In this document: in pieces, positions 17,285 through 25,142 of the stretch
How positions within the stretch are numbered: the first letter of the stretch is position 1
How the letters are laid out: every line of letters starts with the position of its first letter
Source of the DNA: Streptomyces sp. NBC_00659
GTDB lineage: Bacteria > Actinomycetota > Actinomycetes > Streptomycetales > Streptomycetaceae
NCBI RefSeq assembly: GCF_036226925.1
Contig: NZ_CP109031.1
Coordinates: 8,618,001-8,682,000, forward strand
Length of the DNA: 64,000 nucleotides
Direction: 5' to 3'
The notes under the pieces: model-generated
What the model was told of the DNA's origin: nothing
The model's input: the letters and a program-made list of their open reading frames with translations, nothing else
Database searches by the model: none
Made by a program: the position numbers and the translations under genes

Positions 17285-18819
17285 CCGGCGAGGCTCCTCG
17301 ACGTGGACGCGGCGGCACGGCCACCGGGGACCGCGAGCGGGGCGTCGGCCGTCGCGGGGACGCCCGGGACGAGCCCGCCGAGCGCCGACAGTTCCCGGTA
17401 GATGGTCCGGAACGTGTCGACCGTCTGCCGCAGGGTGAACTGATCGATGACGCGCAGTCTGGCCGCCTCGCCCATCGAGGCGCGCCGCCCGGCATCGCCG
17501 AGCAGGTCAAGCGCAGCGGCGGCCATGGCGGCCGGATCGCGCGGCGGGACGACGAGACCGCTGTCCCCGACGGCCTCGCTCACCCCGCCCACGTCCGTGG
17601 ACACGGTCGCCCGCCCGCAGGACATGGCCTCGATCAGGGTGAACGGGAAACCCTCGCTGATACTGGAGAGCATCACGACGCTGCCCGCGGCGTAGGCGTC
17701 CTTGATGTCGTCCACCCGGCCCTCGAAGGTGACCGCCTCCGCCTGCCCCAGCTCGGCGGCCAGCGCCTCGCAGCGTTCGCGGTAGGCCTCGCCCCCGCGC
17801 GGGGTGCCGCCGAACAACCGCAGCCGCGCATCCGGTAGTTGGGCCCGCACGAGAGCGAACGCCCGGATCAGGGTCTCCAGGTCCTTGATCGGGTCGACGC
17901 GTCCGGCCCAGCTCAGTGTCGGCCGCTCCGGCTCGGGACCGGCCGGCGGGAACGCGGCCGGGTCCACGCCGTTGTAGACGGTACGGATCGACTCGGGCGC
18001 GGCACCGCCCCGCTCCTCCCACAGCCGGTTGTAGCGGTTGCCCGGGGTGATCAGGGCCGCGCGCCGGTACGTCTCCTCGGCGAGCAGCCGGAAGAAGCCC
18101 AGCACGACCGCCTTGACCGGCCAGCGGTACGGGGCGGTGCGGTAGCCGAGGTAGCGCTCGCGCAGATAGACGCCGTGCTCGGTCAACAGCAGCGGGACGC
18201 CGTGCCGTTCGAGCGCGGCCAGACCCGGCAGCACGGCGACGCCGCCGCTGACCGCGTGCGCCACCCCGTGCTCGGGCAGCGGTGCGGTGAGCGGGCGCAG
18301 CGCGTGCTCCAGCAGAGCGGTCGCGGTGATGGCGTCGTGCAGGGTCGGCCGTGCCTCGCGGACGGCCAGACCCGGGCGGTTCCACACTCCGGTCAGGACG
18401 CCGATCGCCCGGTCGCCGCGCAGGAAGGGACTCAGCGTCCCGTCCGCCGCAGCCCGCGCCATCGCGTACAGGGCGGTGGCGAATCCGTCCTCGGCGCCCG
18501 GATCGACCAGTGCGGTCAGGAACTGCTCGTAGACGGAGGCGAGTTGCCTGCGGTGCCGCCCGCGCGGAGGGCGGCCTCCGGGCGCGGGTCCCCACATGGG
18601 GACCGTGACGATGTTTGTGATCTGCGCGGGGATGTCCCACACGATCGGTTCACGTCCGGTGCCGGTCACGGCGATGACGTCGAAGTCGAAGTCGGGCATC
18701 CCGTCGACGAGTTGGTCGCACCAGACACTGACGCCGCCGTGACTGTGCGGGTAGGTGCCTTCGGTGAGCAGGGTGACGCGCGTCGTACTGAGGCTGCGCG
18801 CGCCGCGGGGAACGTGCAT
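17281..18819 (-). CDS. pelF: PelF-type GT4 glycosyltransferase
   Basis: GT4 family enzyme of 512 aa with the DUF3492 N-terminal half typical of PelF (LLTEGTYPHSHGGVSVWCDQ, then PAQITNIVTVPMWG). The C-terminal half carries LSWAGRVDPIKDLETLI and the EX7E sugar-nucleotide motif SEGFPFTLIEAM. PelF polymerises UDP-GalNAc/GlcNAc in the Pel exopolysaccharide system. First large gene of a tight minus-strand operon with a polytopic membrane protein and three nucleotide-sugar-type enzymes. No pelA, pelB, pelC, pelD or pelE homologue is visible, so control and periplasmic processing differ from the Gram-negative system. Confidence 0.88.
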   Translation of the reverse strand: MHVPRGARSLSTTRVTLLTEGTYPHSHGGVSVWCDQLVDGMPDFDFDVIAVTGTGREPIVWDIPAQITNIVTVPMWGPAPGGRPPRGRHRRQLASVYEQFLTALVDPGAEDGFATALYAMARAAADGTLSPFLRGDRAIGVLTGVWNRPGLAVREARPTLHDAITATALLEHALRPLTAPLPEHGVAHAVSGGVAVLPGLAALERHGVPLLLTEHGVYLRERYLGYRTAPYRWPVKAVVLGFFRLLAEETYRRAALITPGNRYNRLWEERGGAAPESIRTVYNGVDPAAFPPAGPEPERPTLSWAGRVDPIKDLETLIRAFALVRAQLPDARLRLFGGTPRGGEAYRERCEALAAELGQAEAVTFEGRVDDIKDAYAAGSVVMLSSISEGFPFTLIEAMSCGRATVSTDVGGVSEAVGDSGLVVPPRDPAAMAAAALDLLGDAGRRASMGEAARLRVIDQFTLRQTVDTFRTIYRELSALGGLVPGVPATADAPLAVPGGRAAASTSRSLAG

Positions 18820-18903
18820 GGATGTGCTCCACGGCCGAGGTTGGGGTGGTCGGGCCCGTCCCGTCCGCCGAGGCGCGGACGGGATCTTCGGTCGGTGCGC
18901 GGC

Positions 18904-19062
18904 TCAGTTGTCCGGGCTGTAGGGGACCTGCTCGGGTACTCCCGTCGGCAGGCCGTGGTTGTCGGGTACGTGCGCGGTGTTCGCGTGCGCCGTGCCGGCC
19001 GGTGGGCCGGACGCGATGAGCGCGCCTGCGATGGGCGCGGTCGCGCGAATGGTCCGCATCAT
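18904..19062 (-). CDS. small secreted peptide, 52 aa
   Basis: Short ORF with a likely signal sequence (MMRTIRATAPIAGALIASG) ending near AHA, leaving a mature peptide of roughly 25 residues, rich in Pro and Asn. Two adjacent ATGs (19062, 19059) follow a GGGGAGGGG element. It is the first gene of the pelF operon, 84 nt upstream of pelF in the same orientation. The function is unknown; its place suggests a surface or polymer-associated peptide. Not recognised from any named family. Confidence 0.6.
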   Translation of the reverse strand: MMRTIRATAPIAGALIASGPPAGTAHANTAHVPDNHGLPTGVPEQVPYSPDN

Positions 19063-19268
19063 GCGGTGAAGTCCCCTCCCCGGGCAGGGGTGAGTACCGC
19101 TCCCGTGGAGCCGACCACCCCCTGGCGCGACGCCACAGCCCCCTCAGACGTGGTCGTCGACGCGTTCGTCGGGTCACATAGTGGTGTCTCTGTGGAGCTT
19201 TCGTGTGCTTGCCGCGAGACATGACGGAAAAGCGCGTCCACCGAACGGGTGATCATTGAATGCCGCGA

Positions 19269-19285
19269 TGACGATGTGATCGTCA
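19269..19285. promoter_or_regulatory. 17-nt inverted repeat, candidate operator of the pelF operon
   Basis: TGACGAT-GTG-ATCGTCA: perfect 7-bp arms, 3-nt centre, about 210 nt upstream of the small secreted peptide start. The size fits a dimeric regulator site (GntR-like spacing); no cognate regulator gene is adjacent. Confidence 0.45.
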
Positions 19286-19624
19286 CCTTGGGCGTTCGAT
19301 CGGCTACCCAGTGAAACGTTCCTGTGCTTGCGCGGCCCGGAGTCGACCACATCCGGAACGCCTTGGTCCGCCCTGTCGGGGTGTCGGTGGTCCAGGCCGA
19401 GACGAGTTTCGGCTGAGTCGTCGGATTCAGGCCACGCAAACCGCGCCTGTGAAGAACGTGTGTGCCGACGCAGCGCCCGTGACTCCTTTCCTGGAGCGCG
19501 AGGCGGGGGATGGCGCGAAGGTGTCCGCGGCGGCGAAGGGACTTCGGGGAATTTCCGGTGAGCGGGTGTCAGCGGCCCGGAAGGGGACACCCGTCGACTT
19601 CCGGCGGAAAGCGCGCCGGGACAT

Positions 19625-19645
19625 GGTGACCGGGATCCGGTCACC
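19625..19645. promoter_or_regulatory. 21-nt inverted repeat upstream of PRC-barrel gene
   Basis: GGTGACCGG-GAT-CCGGTCACC: perfect 9-bp arms with a 3-nt centre, 69 nt before the PRC-barrel start. Candidate operator or leader hairpin. Confidence 0.45.
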
Positions 19646-19714
19646 GAAGGACGCGCCCGCGGATTCCTTCCGGGATCGCGGCGCGCGTCCGTGGACGAGT
19701 TGGAGGACTTCTTC

Positions 19715-20062
19715 GTGAACGAGAACCTTTGGGGTTACGGCCCGACCAGCGGGCACACGCCCGACGCCGATCTCTCCGGCTACCGGGTGGAGGCCGCCGA
19801 CGGCCACATCGGGAAGGTCGACAAGCACTCCGACGAGGTCGGTTCTCAGTACATCGTCGTCGACACCGGCGTCTGGATCTTCGGCAAGGAGGTCCTGCTG
19901 CCCGCCGGAACGATCACGGCGATCAGTCACGAGGACAAGACGATCCATGTCTCCCGGACCAAGGACGAGATCAAGGCGGCTCCGGAGTTCGACAAGGAGA
20001 AGCATCTCGGCGATCCGCACTACCGCGACCAGCTCGGCGGCCACTACGGCTCCGGACACTGA
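19715..20062 (+). CDS. PRC-barrel domain protein
   Basis: Protein of 115 aa with a PRC-barrel fold (DLSGYRVEAADGHIGKVDKH ... IVVDTGVWIFGKEVLLPAG) and an acidic/charged tail. PRC barrels occur in RimM, photosynthetic reaction centre H subunits, and many small actinobacterial stress proteins of unknown role. The GTG at 19715 is chosen for its GGAGG 8 nt upstream; a GTG at 19691 would add eight residues without a ribosome site. Monocistronic, with a strong terminator directly after it. Confidence 0.85.
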   Translation: MNENLWGYGPTSGHTPDADLSGYRVEAADGHIGKVDKHSDEVGSQYIVVDTGVWIFGKEVLLPAGTITAISHEDKTIHVSRTKDEIKAAPEFDKEKHLGDPHYRDQLGGHYGSGH

Positions 20063-20073
20063 CGCGACGCCGA

Positions 20074-20111
20074 CCGCCGGTGCCCCCAGCCCGGGGGCAC
20101 CGGCGGTTTTT
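20074..20111 (+). terminator. rho-independent terminator after PRC-barrel gene
   Basis: Perfect 14-bp stem (20074-20087 with 20093-20106), 5-nt loop and a TTTTT run at 20107-20111. One of the few classic U-tract terminators in the window. Confidence 0.9.
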
Positions 20112-20127
20112 CGCTGTCTCCGGGCGA

Positions 20128-20160
20128 CCGGGAAAGCGGGAGATCCGGGAAAGCGGGAGA
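20128..20160. repeat. 16-bp direct repeat
   Basis: Two exact copies of CCGGGAAAGCGGGAGA separated by one base, in the 371-nt spacer (20063-20433) between the PRC-barrel and FAD oxidoreductase genes. Purpose unknown. Confidence 0.8.
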
Positions 20161-20190
20161 CCCCGGCTGGACGGGGGAGACCAGCCGGGG
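20161..20190. other. perfect 10-bp hairpin in oxidoreductase leader
   Basis: CCCCGGCTGG / CCAGCCGGGG with a 10-nt loop, directly after the 16-bp direct repeat. No U-tract. Could be a second terminator element or an attenuator-like structure ahead of the FAD oxidoreductase. The rest of the spacer to 20433 shows nothing recognisable. Confidence 0.55.
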
Positions 20191-20433
20191 CCGCTTGTGT
20201 GCGGAGGCCGCTCCGCTCCACATGGGGGGAACATCGGGCGATATCCATCTATTCCGCCCAGGGTGACCGGAGTGGACGGGACACCGGCGTGGCCCGCATC
20301 CGCAGGGCGGGCCCGGCGGGAAGATCGGTTCAGGAGGGCGCGTGCGACGGCGCGGGGCCGCCGTCCTGTGCCCGGACCACCTCCGCGTGCCCACCGGCGC
20401 GCGGACGGACCGGCTGCTCGGAGGATGGTGCCC

Positions 20434-21678
20434 ATGACCGCGAAGCGCGGTGTGCCCGATGTCCTGATCGTCGGAGGCGGGCTCGCCGGTCTGGCGTGCG
20501 CCCGCGATCTCGCCGGGTACGGCTTCGGGGTCCGGCTCCTGGAGGCCTCGGACGGGGTGGGCGGCCGGATGCGTTCCGACCCGCACGAAGGCTTCGTCGT
20601 CGACCGCGGCTTCCAGGTCTTCAACACGTCCTATCCACAGGTCCGGCGCCGGTTCGCCCTGCGCGATCTGAGACTGCGGCCTTTCACGCCCGGCATCCTC
20701 GTCCACACCGAGGACGGGACGCTGCGCTTCGAGGACCCGACCCGTGGCCGGCGGCGACCGGGTGACCTGCGCCCGGGGCGCCTCGCGGGAACCCGTGACC
20801 TGATCGCGCTGGCCGCGCTGTCCGGCCGGGACATGCTCGCCCCCGCCGGATGGCTCAGGCGCGGAGAGGACCGTACGACCCGCACCGCGCTGGCGGCGGC
20901 CGGATTCTCCGAGGAGTTCGTGGAGCGGTTCTTCCGGCCGTTCCTGTCCGGGGTCTTCCTGGAGGACCAGCTGGAGACGTCCAGCCGGGTGTTCCATCTC
21001 GTCTGGCGCAGCATGCTGCGCGGCACCCTGTGTCTGCCCGGCGCCGGCATCGGGGCGGTGCCGCGCCTGCTGGCCGAGGGTCTGCCCCCGGACGCCCTAC
21101 GTCTCGGCACCCCGGTCACGCGGCTCACGGACGACGGGGTCGAGGTGGACGCCGGGGGCGAACTCACCGCGCGGGCCGTGGTCGTGGCCACGGGGCCGGG
21201 ACCGGCCGCCCGGCTGCTGCCCGGGCTGAGCCTCCCCGGCTACCGCGTCGTGACGACGTACTACCACGCCGCGACCCGTTCACCACTGGCCGAACCCGTC
21301 CTGCTGACGGACACCAGAAGGCGTTTCCTCAACACCTGCGTCCTGAGCGAAGCGGTCCGCGGCTACGCCCCGCCCGGGATGTCGCTGATCGCCACCTCGG
21401 TCCTCGGGCACGACCAGGAGGGCCGGGAGACCTGGCTGCGCGACGCGCTCGCCGAGGTGTACGGCACCGACACCACGCGGTGGGACCTGCTGACCGTCCG
21501 CACCGTTCCCGACGCCCTGCCGGCGATGCCGCCCCCGCAGCCGCTCAGCCGGACCACCCGTGTGGCTCCCGGCCGCTATGTGTGCGGGGACCACCGGGCC
21601 ACGGGCTCGGTCCAGGGCGCGCTGGCGTCGGGAGCCCGCGCGGCCCGCGAGGTCGCGGCCGACCTGGCAGCACGGTAG
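20434..21678 (+). CDS. FAD-dependent amine-oxidase-like oxidoreductase
   Basis: Flavoprotein of 414 aa with the dinucleotide motif VLIVGGGLAGLACARDLAG, the amine-oxidase/phytoene-desaturase signature GVGGRMRSDP, and a C-terminal FAD-binding GRYVCGDHRATGSVQGAL. It resembles desaturase or protoporphyrinogen-oxidase-like flavoproteins; the substrate is not evident and no carotenoid genes lie nearby. The ATG at 20434 has GGAGG 9 nt upstream; an in-frame ATG at 20425 overlaps that ribosome site. Monocistronic, convergent with the SpoIIE-type gene. Confidence 0.87.
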   Translation: MTAKRGVPDVLIVGGGLAGLACARDLAGYGFGVRLLEASDGVGGRMRSDPHEGFVVDRGFQVFNTSYPQVRRRFALRDLRLRPFTPGILVHTEDGTLRFEDPTRGRRRPGDLRPGRLAGTRDLIALAALSGRDMLAPAGWLRRGEDRTTRTALAAAGFSEEFVERFFRPFLSGVFLEDQLETSSRVFHLVWRSMLRGTLCLPGAGIGAVPRLLAEGLPPDALRLGTPVTRLTDDGVEVDAGGELTARAVVVATGPGPAARLLPGLSLPGYRVVTTYYHAATRSPLAEPVLLTDTRRRFLNTCVLSEAVRGYAPPGMSLIATSVLGHDQEGRETWLRDALAEVYGTDTTRWDLLTVRTVPDALPAMPPPQPLSRTTRVAPGRYVCGDHRATGSVQGALASGARAAREVAADLAAR

Positions 21679-21740
21679 ACGCCGCAAGCCGCAGGCCCCC
21701 CGCCCCCCGCACCCCGCATCCCGGACCCCGCGTCCCGTTC

Positions 21741-21791
21741 CAGACGCTGGCTGTCCGGCCCTGGGGAGCCCAGACCCTAGGGCAGCGTCTG
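21741..21791. terminator. possible bidirectional hairpin between convergent genes
   Basis: CAGACGCTG (21741-21749) pairs with CAGCGTCTG (21783-21791), enclosing a 33-nt loop. It overlaps the last codons of the SpoIIE-type gene. Weak because of the long loop. Confidence 0.35.
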
Positions 21792-24134
21792 TTCCGTCCA
21801 GATCGTCTTGCCCGGCGCCGAGTAGCGGATGCCCCAGTTGTGGCTCATCTGCGCGCAGATGAACAGGCCGCGGCCGCCCTCGTCGGCCGCGCGTGCGTGG
21901 CGCAGGCGCGGAGCCGCCCCGCCGGCGTCGCTGACCTCGCAGGTGATCGTGGCGTCCTTGATGAGCCGCAACCGGATCGGCGGCGCTCCGTACCGCAGGG
22001 CGTTGGTCACCAGCTCGCTGACGATCAGCTCGGTGGCGAAGGCGGTCTCCTCGCCCACCTGCCACCTGCGGAGCAGGTCCTGGGCGTGGTGCCGTGCCGC
22101 CGCCGGCGCCGTGGGCACGAAGTCCAGGGACCAGGTGGCGACGCGGTCCGGCGGAAAGGCGCGGGTGCGGGCCAGCAGCAGAAGGACGTCGTGATGGCCC
22201 GTCGTGTCGCGCAGCCGGTACAGGACATCGTCCCGTACCTCGCTGAGGGGGCGGTCCAGACGGGTCAGCGCGACGCGCAGCGCGTCCTTCGCCCGGTCGC
22301 CGTCCGGGCCCTCGGGAACCGGGAACGACGTCGTGCGCAGCGCGAGTACGCTGCCGTCCCGCACGGGCACGGAGGCGGTGGCGAAGGGAGGTCCGTCCTG
22401 GCTGCCCAGAAGGGGGCCCGTCGGGAGCTGCGGGACGTGCACGACACCGCCGGGGTGGGCCACGAGGGGCGCGGGATGGCCGGCGGAGGCCATGACGCAG
22501 GTCTCCTGGAGCGGGTCGTGGATCGCGTAGACACAGCCGGCTCTGAGCGGCTGCTGGTGCAGCGGATCGCTCGCCGGCAGGGACTCCCGCTCGTGGGCCA
22601 GCCGTACGACCGCGTCGTTGAGGCGGGCGAGCAGTTCGTCGGGGTCCAGGTCGAGCGCCGCGAGCGTGTGGATCACCGTCCGGATCTGGCCCATGGCGGT
22701 GGCGGCGTCGATACCGCTTCCGCTGACCTCCCCGATCACCAGGGCCGTACGGGCGCCGGGCAGACCGAAGGCGTCGTACCAGGTGCCCGCTCCCGCGTCG
22801 GCCGGGATGTGCAGCGGCGCGAATTCCACGGCTGTCTGCGACGGGGGCTCCGGCGGCAGCAGATGGCGTTGCAGCGCCGCCGCGATCGTGTGCTCGCGGG
22901 TGTAGCGGCGCGCGTTGTCGAGGCTCAGCGCGGTGTGCGCGGCCAGTTCCTCGGTGACGGCGAGATCGTTCTCGTCGAAGTCGTTGTGCGGTCGTACGCG
23001 ATAGAGGCTCAGCAGCCCGAGTACGGCGCCCCGCAGCGTCAACGGGACGGTGAGCAGCACGCGGGCGCCGGAGGCGCGGATGGCGCGGGCCCGCTCCGGG
23101 TCGGCGTCCAGCCAGGGGGTGCCGCTGTCTAGCGTGACGGTTCGTGGCCGGAGATCGCTGAGCACCTGTGAGTACGGGGTCGGCGACGGCACGGCCCGCA
23201 CGTCGCCGACGGGGTGGGCCTGCGCCCTGTGGGAGGGGCCCTCGATACGGAAGGCCGCGCGACGCAGCGGGATGTCGCGCCCGAGGGGGCTGAGCGGAGG
23301 ATCCTCGCCCCGCACCACCGCGTCGACCACTTCGACCACCGCGATGTCGGCGAAGCCGGGCACCAGAGCGTCCACCAGTTCCTGGCAGGTCGTGACGACG
23401 TCCAGGCTCCGGCCGACCCGTTCTCGTACCGAGCCGAGTGCCTCCAGTCGCCTTCTGCTCCGCAGCGACTCCGTGACCTCGGTCATGGAGACGACCACGC
23501 CGCGCGCGTTCCTCAGCGGGAACGCCGAGACGTTCACGAAGCGCTCCCGCGAGGAGCCGTCCACCGGTTCGAGCTGTACGAGGCAGTCGCTGACGGACGT
23601 GCCGTCCGTGAGCACGCCCCGCAGGACGGCCTCGAACTCCTGTGGACGGGAGGGACGGCACACCTCGCCGACCGGCCGGTCGAGAGCCTGGTCCGCCGTG
23701 ACGCCGGTCAGCGCGCGGGCCGCCTCGTTGACGCTGAGGACGCGCAGCGCGGGGTCCAGGACGAAGAACGCCTCGTGCGTGTTCGCGTGCAGGATGTCGA
23801 AGACCGCGGTCGGTGTGCCACGGAGGCGGGCATCGTCGCCGCCCGCCTCGAAGACGCCCCAGGCGACCGCGCCGTCGGAGAGCGGCATCACCCGGACGCG
23901 CAGGTCGACCGGGTTTCCGTCGACGTCATGGATGACCAGGGGTCCGGATCCGGGACTCGTGCCGTCGACGGAGTCGGCGCCGGCGGAGTCTCCGGTGTCG
24001 GGCGCGACCATGGCGAGGGCCGTTCGCCCCACGGCCTCGGAGTCCGAACGGAGCCAGATCTCGCGCGCTCTGCGGCTCCACCGGACGACGACGCCCTCGC
24101 CGTCGACGACCATCAGCGGAGTGGCGGCAGTCAC
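21777..24134 (-). CDS. PAS-GAF-SpoIIE (PP2C-type)-HATPase regulator, altered metal ligands
   Basis: Multidomain protein of 785 aa: two PAS-like regions (about 1-80 and 110-230), a GAF domain (about 250-415), a SpoIIE phosphatase-like domain (about 430-650), and a C-terminal anti-sigma-type HATPase (about 655-785; ELIVSELVTNALRYG, EGGRGLF). Such proteins control SigB-like sigma factors through anti-sigma antagonists. In active SpoIIE the first metal motifs are GGDWYD and GDVxGHG; here they read GTWYDAF (Thr451) and GEVSGSG (Glu469). One or two metal-binding aspartates are thus replaced, suggesting weak or lost phosphatase activity. SAGHPAPL and HHDVLLLL remain. Cytosolic. Confidence 0.88.
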   Translation of the reverse strand: MTAATPLMVVDGEGVVVRWSRRAREIWLRSDSEAVGRTALAMVAPDTGDSAGADSVDGTSPGSGPLVIHDVDGNPVDLRVRVMPLSDGAVAWGVFEAGGDDARLRGTPTAVFDILHANTHEAFFVLDPALRVLSVNEAARALTGVTADQALDRPVGEVCRPSRPQEFEAVLRGVLTDGTSVSDCLVQLEPVDGSSRERFVNVSAFPLRNARGVVVSMTEVTESLRSRRRLEALGSVRERVGRSLDVVTTCQELVDALVPGFADIAVVEVVDAVVRGEDPPLSPLGRDIPLRRAAFRIEGPSHRAQAHPVGDVRAVPSPTPYSQVLSDLRPRTVTLDSGTPWLDADPERARAIRASGARVLLTVPLTLRGAVLGLLSLYRVRPHNDFDENDLAVTEELAAHTALSLDNARRYTREHTIAAALQRHLLPPEPPSQTAVEFAPLHIPADAGAGTWYDAFGLPGARTALVIGEVSGSGIDAATAMGQIRTVIHTLAALDLDPDELLARLNDAVVRLAHERESLPASDPLHQQPLRAGCVYAIHDPLQETCVMASAGHPAPLVAHPGGVVHVPQLPTGPLLGSQDGPPFATASVPVRDGSVLALRTTSFPVPEGPDGDRAKDALRVALTRLDRPLSEVRDDVLYRLRDTTGHHDVLLLLARTRAFPPDRVATWSLDFVPTAPAAARHHAQDLLRRWQVGEETAFATELIVSELVTNALRYGAPPIRLRLIKDATITCEVSDAGGAAPRLRHARAADEGGRGLFICAQMSHNWGIRYSAPGKTIWTEQTLP

Positions 24135-24346
24135 CGGAGATCACCTCTGCTGTGCGTCCGGCTGAGCACCCTCGGGCCCGGGGACGACGTCGACGGCTGA
24201 TTCACCGGGGAAGGCCGTATCGCGGACTTTGTCTTCTTTGTTCCCTGTGGTCCACAAAACCATCATTCTACGGCGCTGCTGAGCCGCACGCCGATGCGGA
24301 CCGGCGCGTTCCCCGGAGGTTCCGCGCGGCAGTCGGCAGTCGGCCG

Positions 24347-25060
24347 TCAGTCGTCAGCCCCGGATGGCCCGGATAGCCGACCGCCGGCAGGGGGCTCGGG
24401 GGCGTGCTCGACGCCCGGGGGCAGCAGGGAGCGCAGGGCCATGTCCGTCAACCGGGCCTCCTGGGCGGCCCGGTCCGGCATCACCGCGGTGCGGAGCGGG
24501 CGTCCGGCGAGGAGCGAGATCAGCCACCAGGCTGCGGTGTCCGCGCTGATGTCGTCGCGGATGTCTCCTTCGCTCTGGCCGCGGCGGAGCAGGCCCGCGA
24601 GGGCTTCGGCGAAATTCCGGTGGATGTTCCGCGCCGCCTCGCCGAGGGCCGGATCGTGGGCCAGGGCCGCCGCGTCGGCGAAGAGGAAGCCATGGGCGCC
24701 ACGCCGGTGGAAGCGGTCCATGTGGGCCGGGTCCAGGAAGGCGGCCAGTACGTCGGGGACGGGGCGCCCGGTGTCCGCGGCCTCGGTCAGGAGCGCGGTG
24801 ACCGCCGTGGTCACGTGGTCGAGGGCCGCCTGGTAGAGGGCGGACTTGGACCCGAAGTTCTGGAAGACCACCGGTTCCGTGACTCCGACGCGCCGGGCGA
24901 TGTCGGAGACCTTGCCCCGTTCGTAGCCGGTCTCGGAGAAGACCTCGGTGGCCGCGGCCAGGATCGAGGCGCGCCGCTCGGCGGCCGGCATCCGGGTGCG
25001 GGTACGGGCGGCCCTGCCCTGGCGGGCGGGAGCCTTGTCGGTGTCGGTCACACCCGCCAT
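24347..25060 (-). CDS. TetR/AcrR-family regulator
   Basis: Regulator of 237 aa. The N-terminal HTH reads ILAAATEVFSETGYERGKVS followed by VTEPVVFQNFGSKSALYQ, the TetR pattern. The C-terminal ligand domain is large and helical. ATG at 25060 is used; GTG at 25051 is possible, and neither has a strong ribosome site, so a leaderless mRNA is plausible. Divergent from the methyltransferase, with two palindromic operators between them (25082-25125); it most likely represses itself and the methyltransferase. Inducer unknown. Confidence 0.9.
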   Translation of the reverse strand: MAGVTDTDKAPARQGRAARTRTRMPAAERRASILAAATEVFSETGYERGKVSDIARRVGVTEPVVFQNFGSKSALYQAALDHVTTAVTALLTEAADTGRPVPDVLAAFLDPAHMDRFHRRGAHGFLFADAAALAHDPALGEAARNIHRNFAEALAGLLRRGQSEGDIRDDISADTAAWWLISLLAGRPLRTAVMPDRAAQEARLTDMALRSLLPPGVEHAPEPPAGGRLSGPSGADD

Positions 25061-25081
25061 CGTAGGCCCGTTGCGAGTTTT

Positions 25082-25125
25082 CTTAGTCGAGACTAAGTTA
25101 GTGGTGTACTTAGTCGCAACTAAGT
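25082..25125. promoter_or_regulatory. twin TetR operators
   Basis: Two copies of the palindrome CTTAGTCG(A/C)(G/A)ACTAAG at 25082-25097 and 25109-25124, 27 bp apart centre to centre. The first is a perfect 7+2+7 inverted repeat, the second 7+4+7 (25108-25125). They sit in the short divergent region and overlap the likely promoters of both the TetR and methyltransferase genes. Confidence 0.82.
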
Positions 25126-25142
25126 TAAGGGAAGTGGCCGGC

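Larger units (their letters stand above)
19063..19714. other. intergenic region, 652 nt, between divergent pelF operon and PRC-barrel gene
   Basis: Long divergent spacer with relatively AT-rich stretches at about 19160-19330. Holds the inverted repeats at 19269-19285 and 19625-19645 but no convincing ORF: the frames here are low-complexity. Likely carries promoters for both directions; no clean -10/-35 pair was identified. Confidence 0.6.

Noticed and set aside
12454..19062. Complete canonical pelABCDEFG operon
   Set aside because: Only PelF is clearly recognisable; PelG is inferred from topology, and PelA to PelE are absent from the window.
19174..19644. 156-aa minus-strand ORF in the pelF/PRC-barrel spacer
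   Set aside because: Low-complexity, no start signal, spans candidate regulatory repeats.
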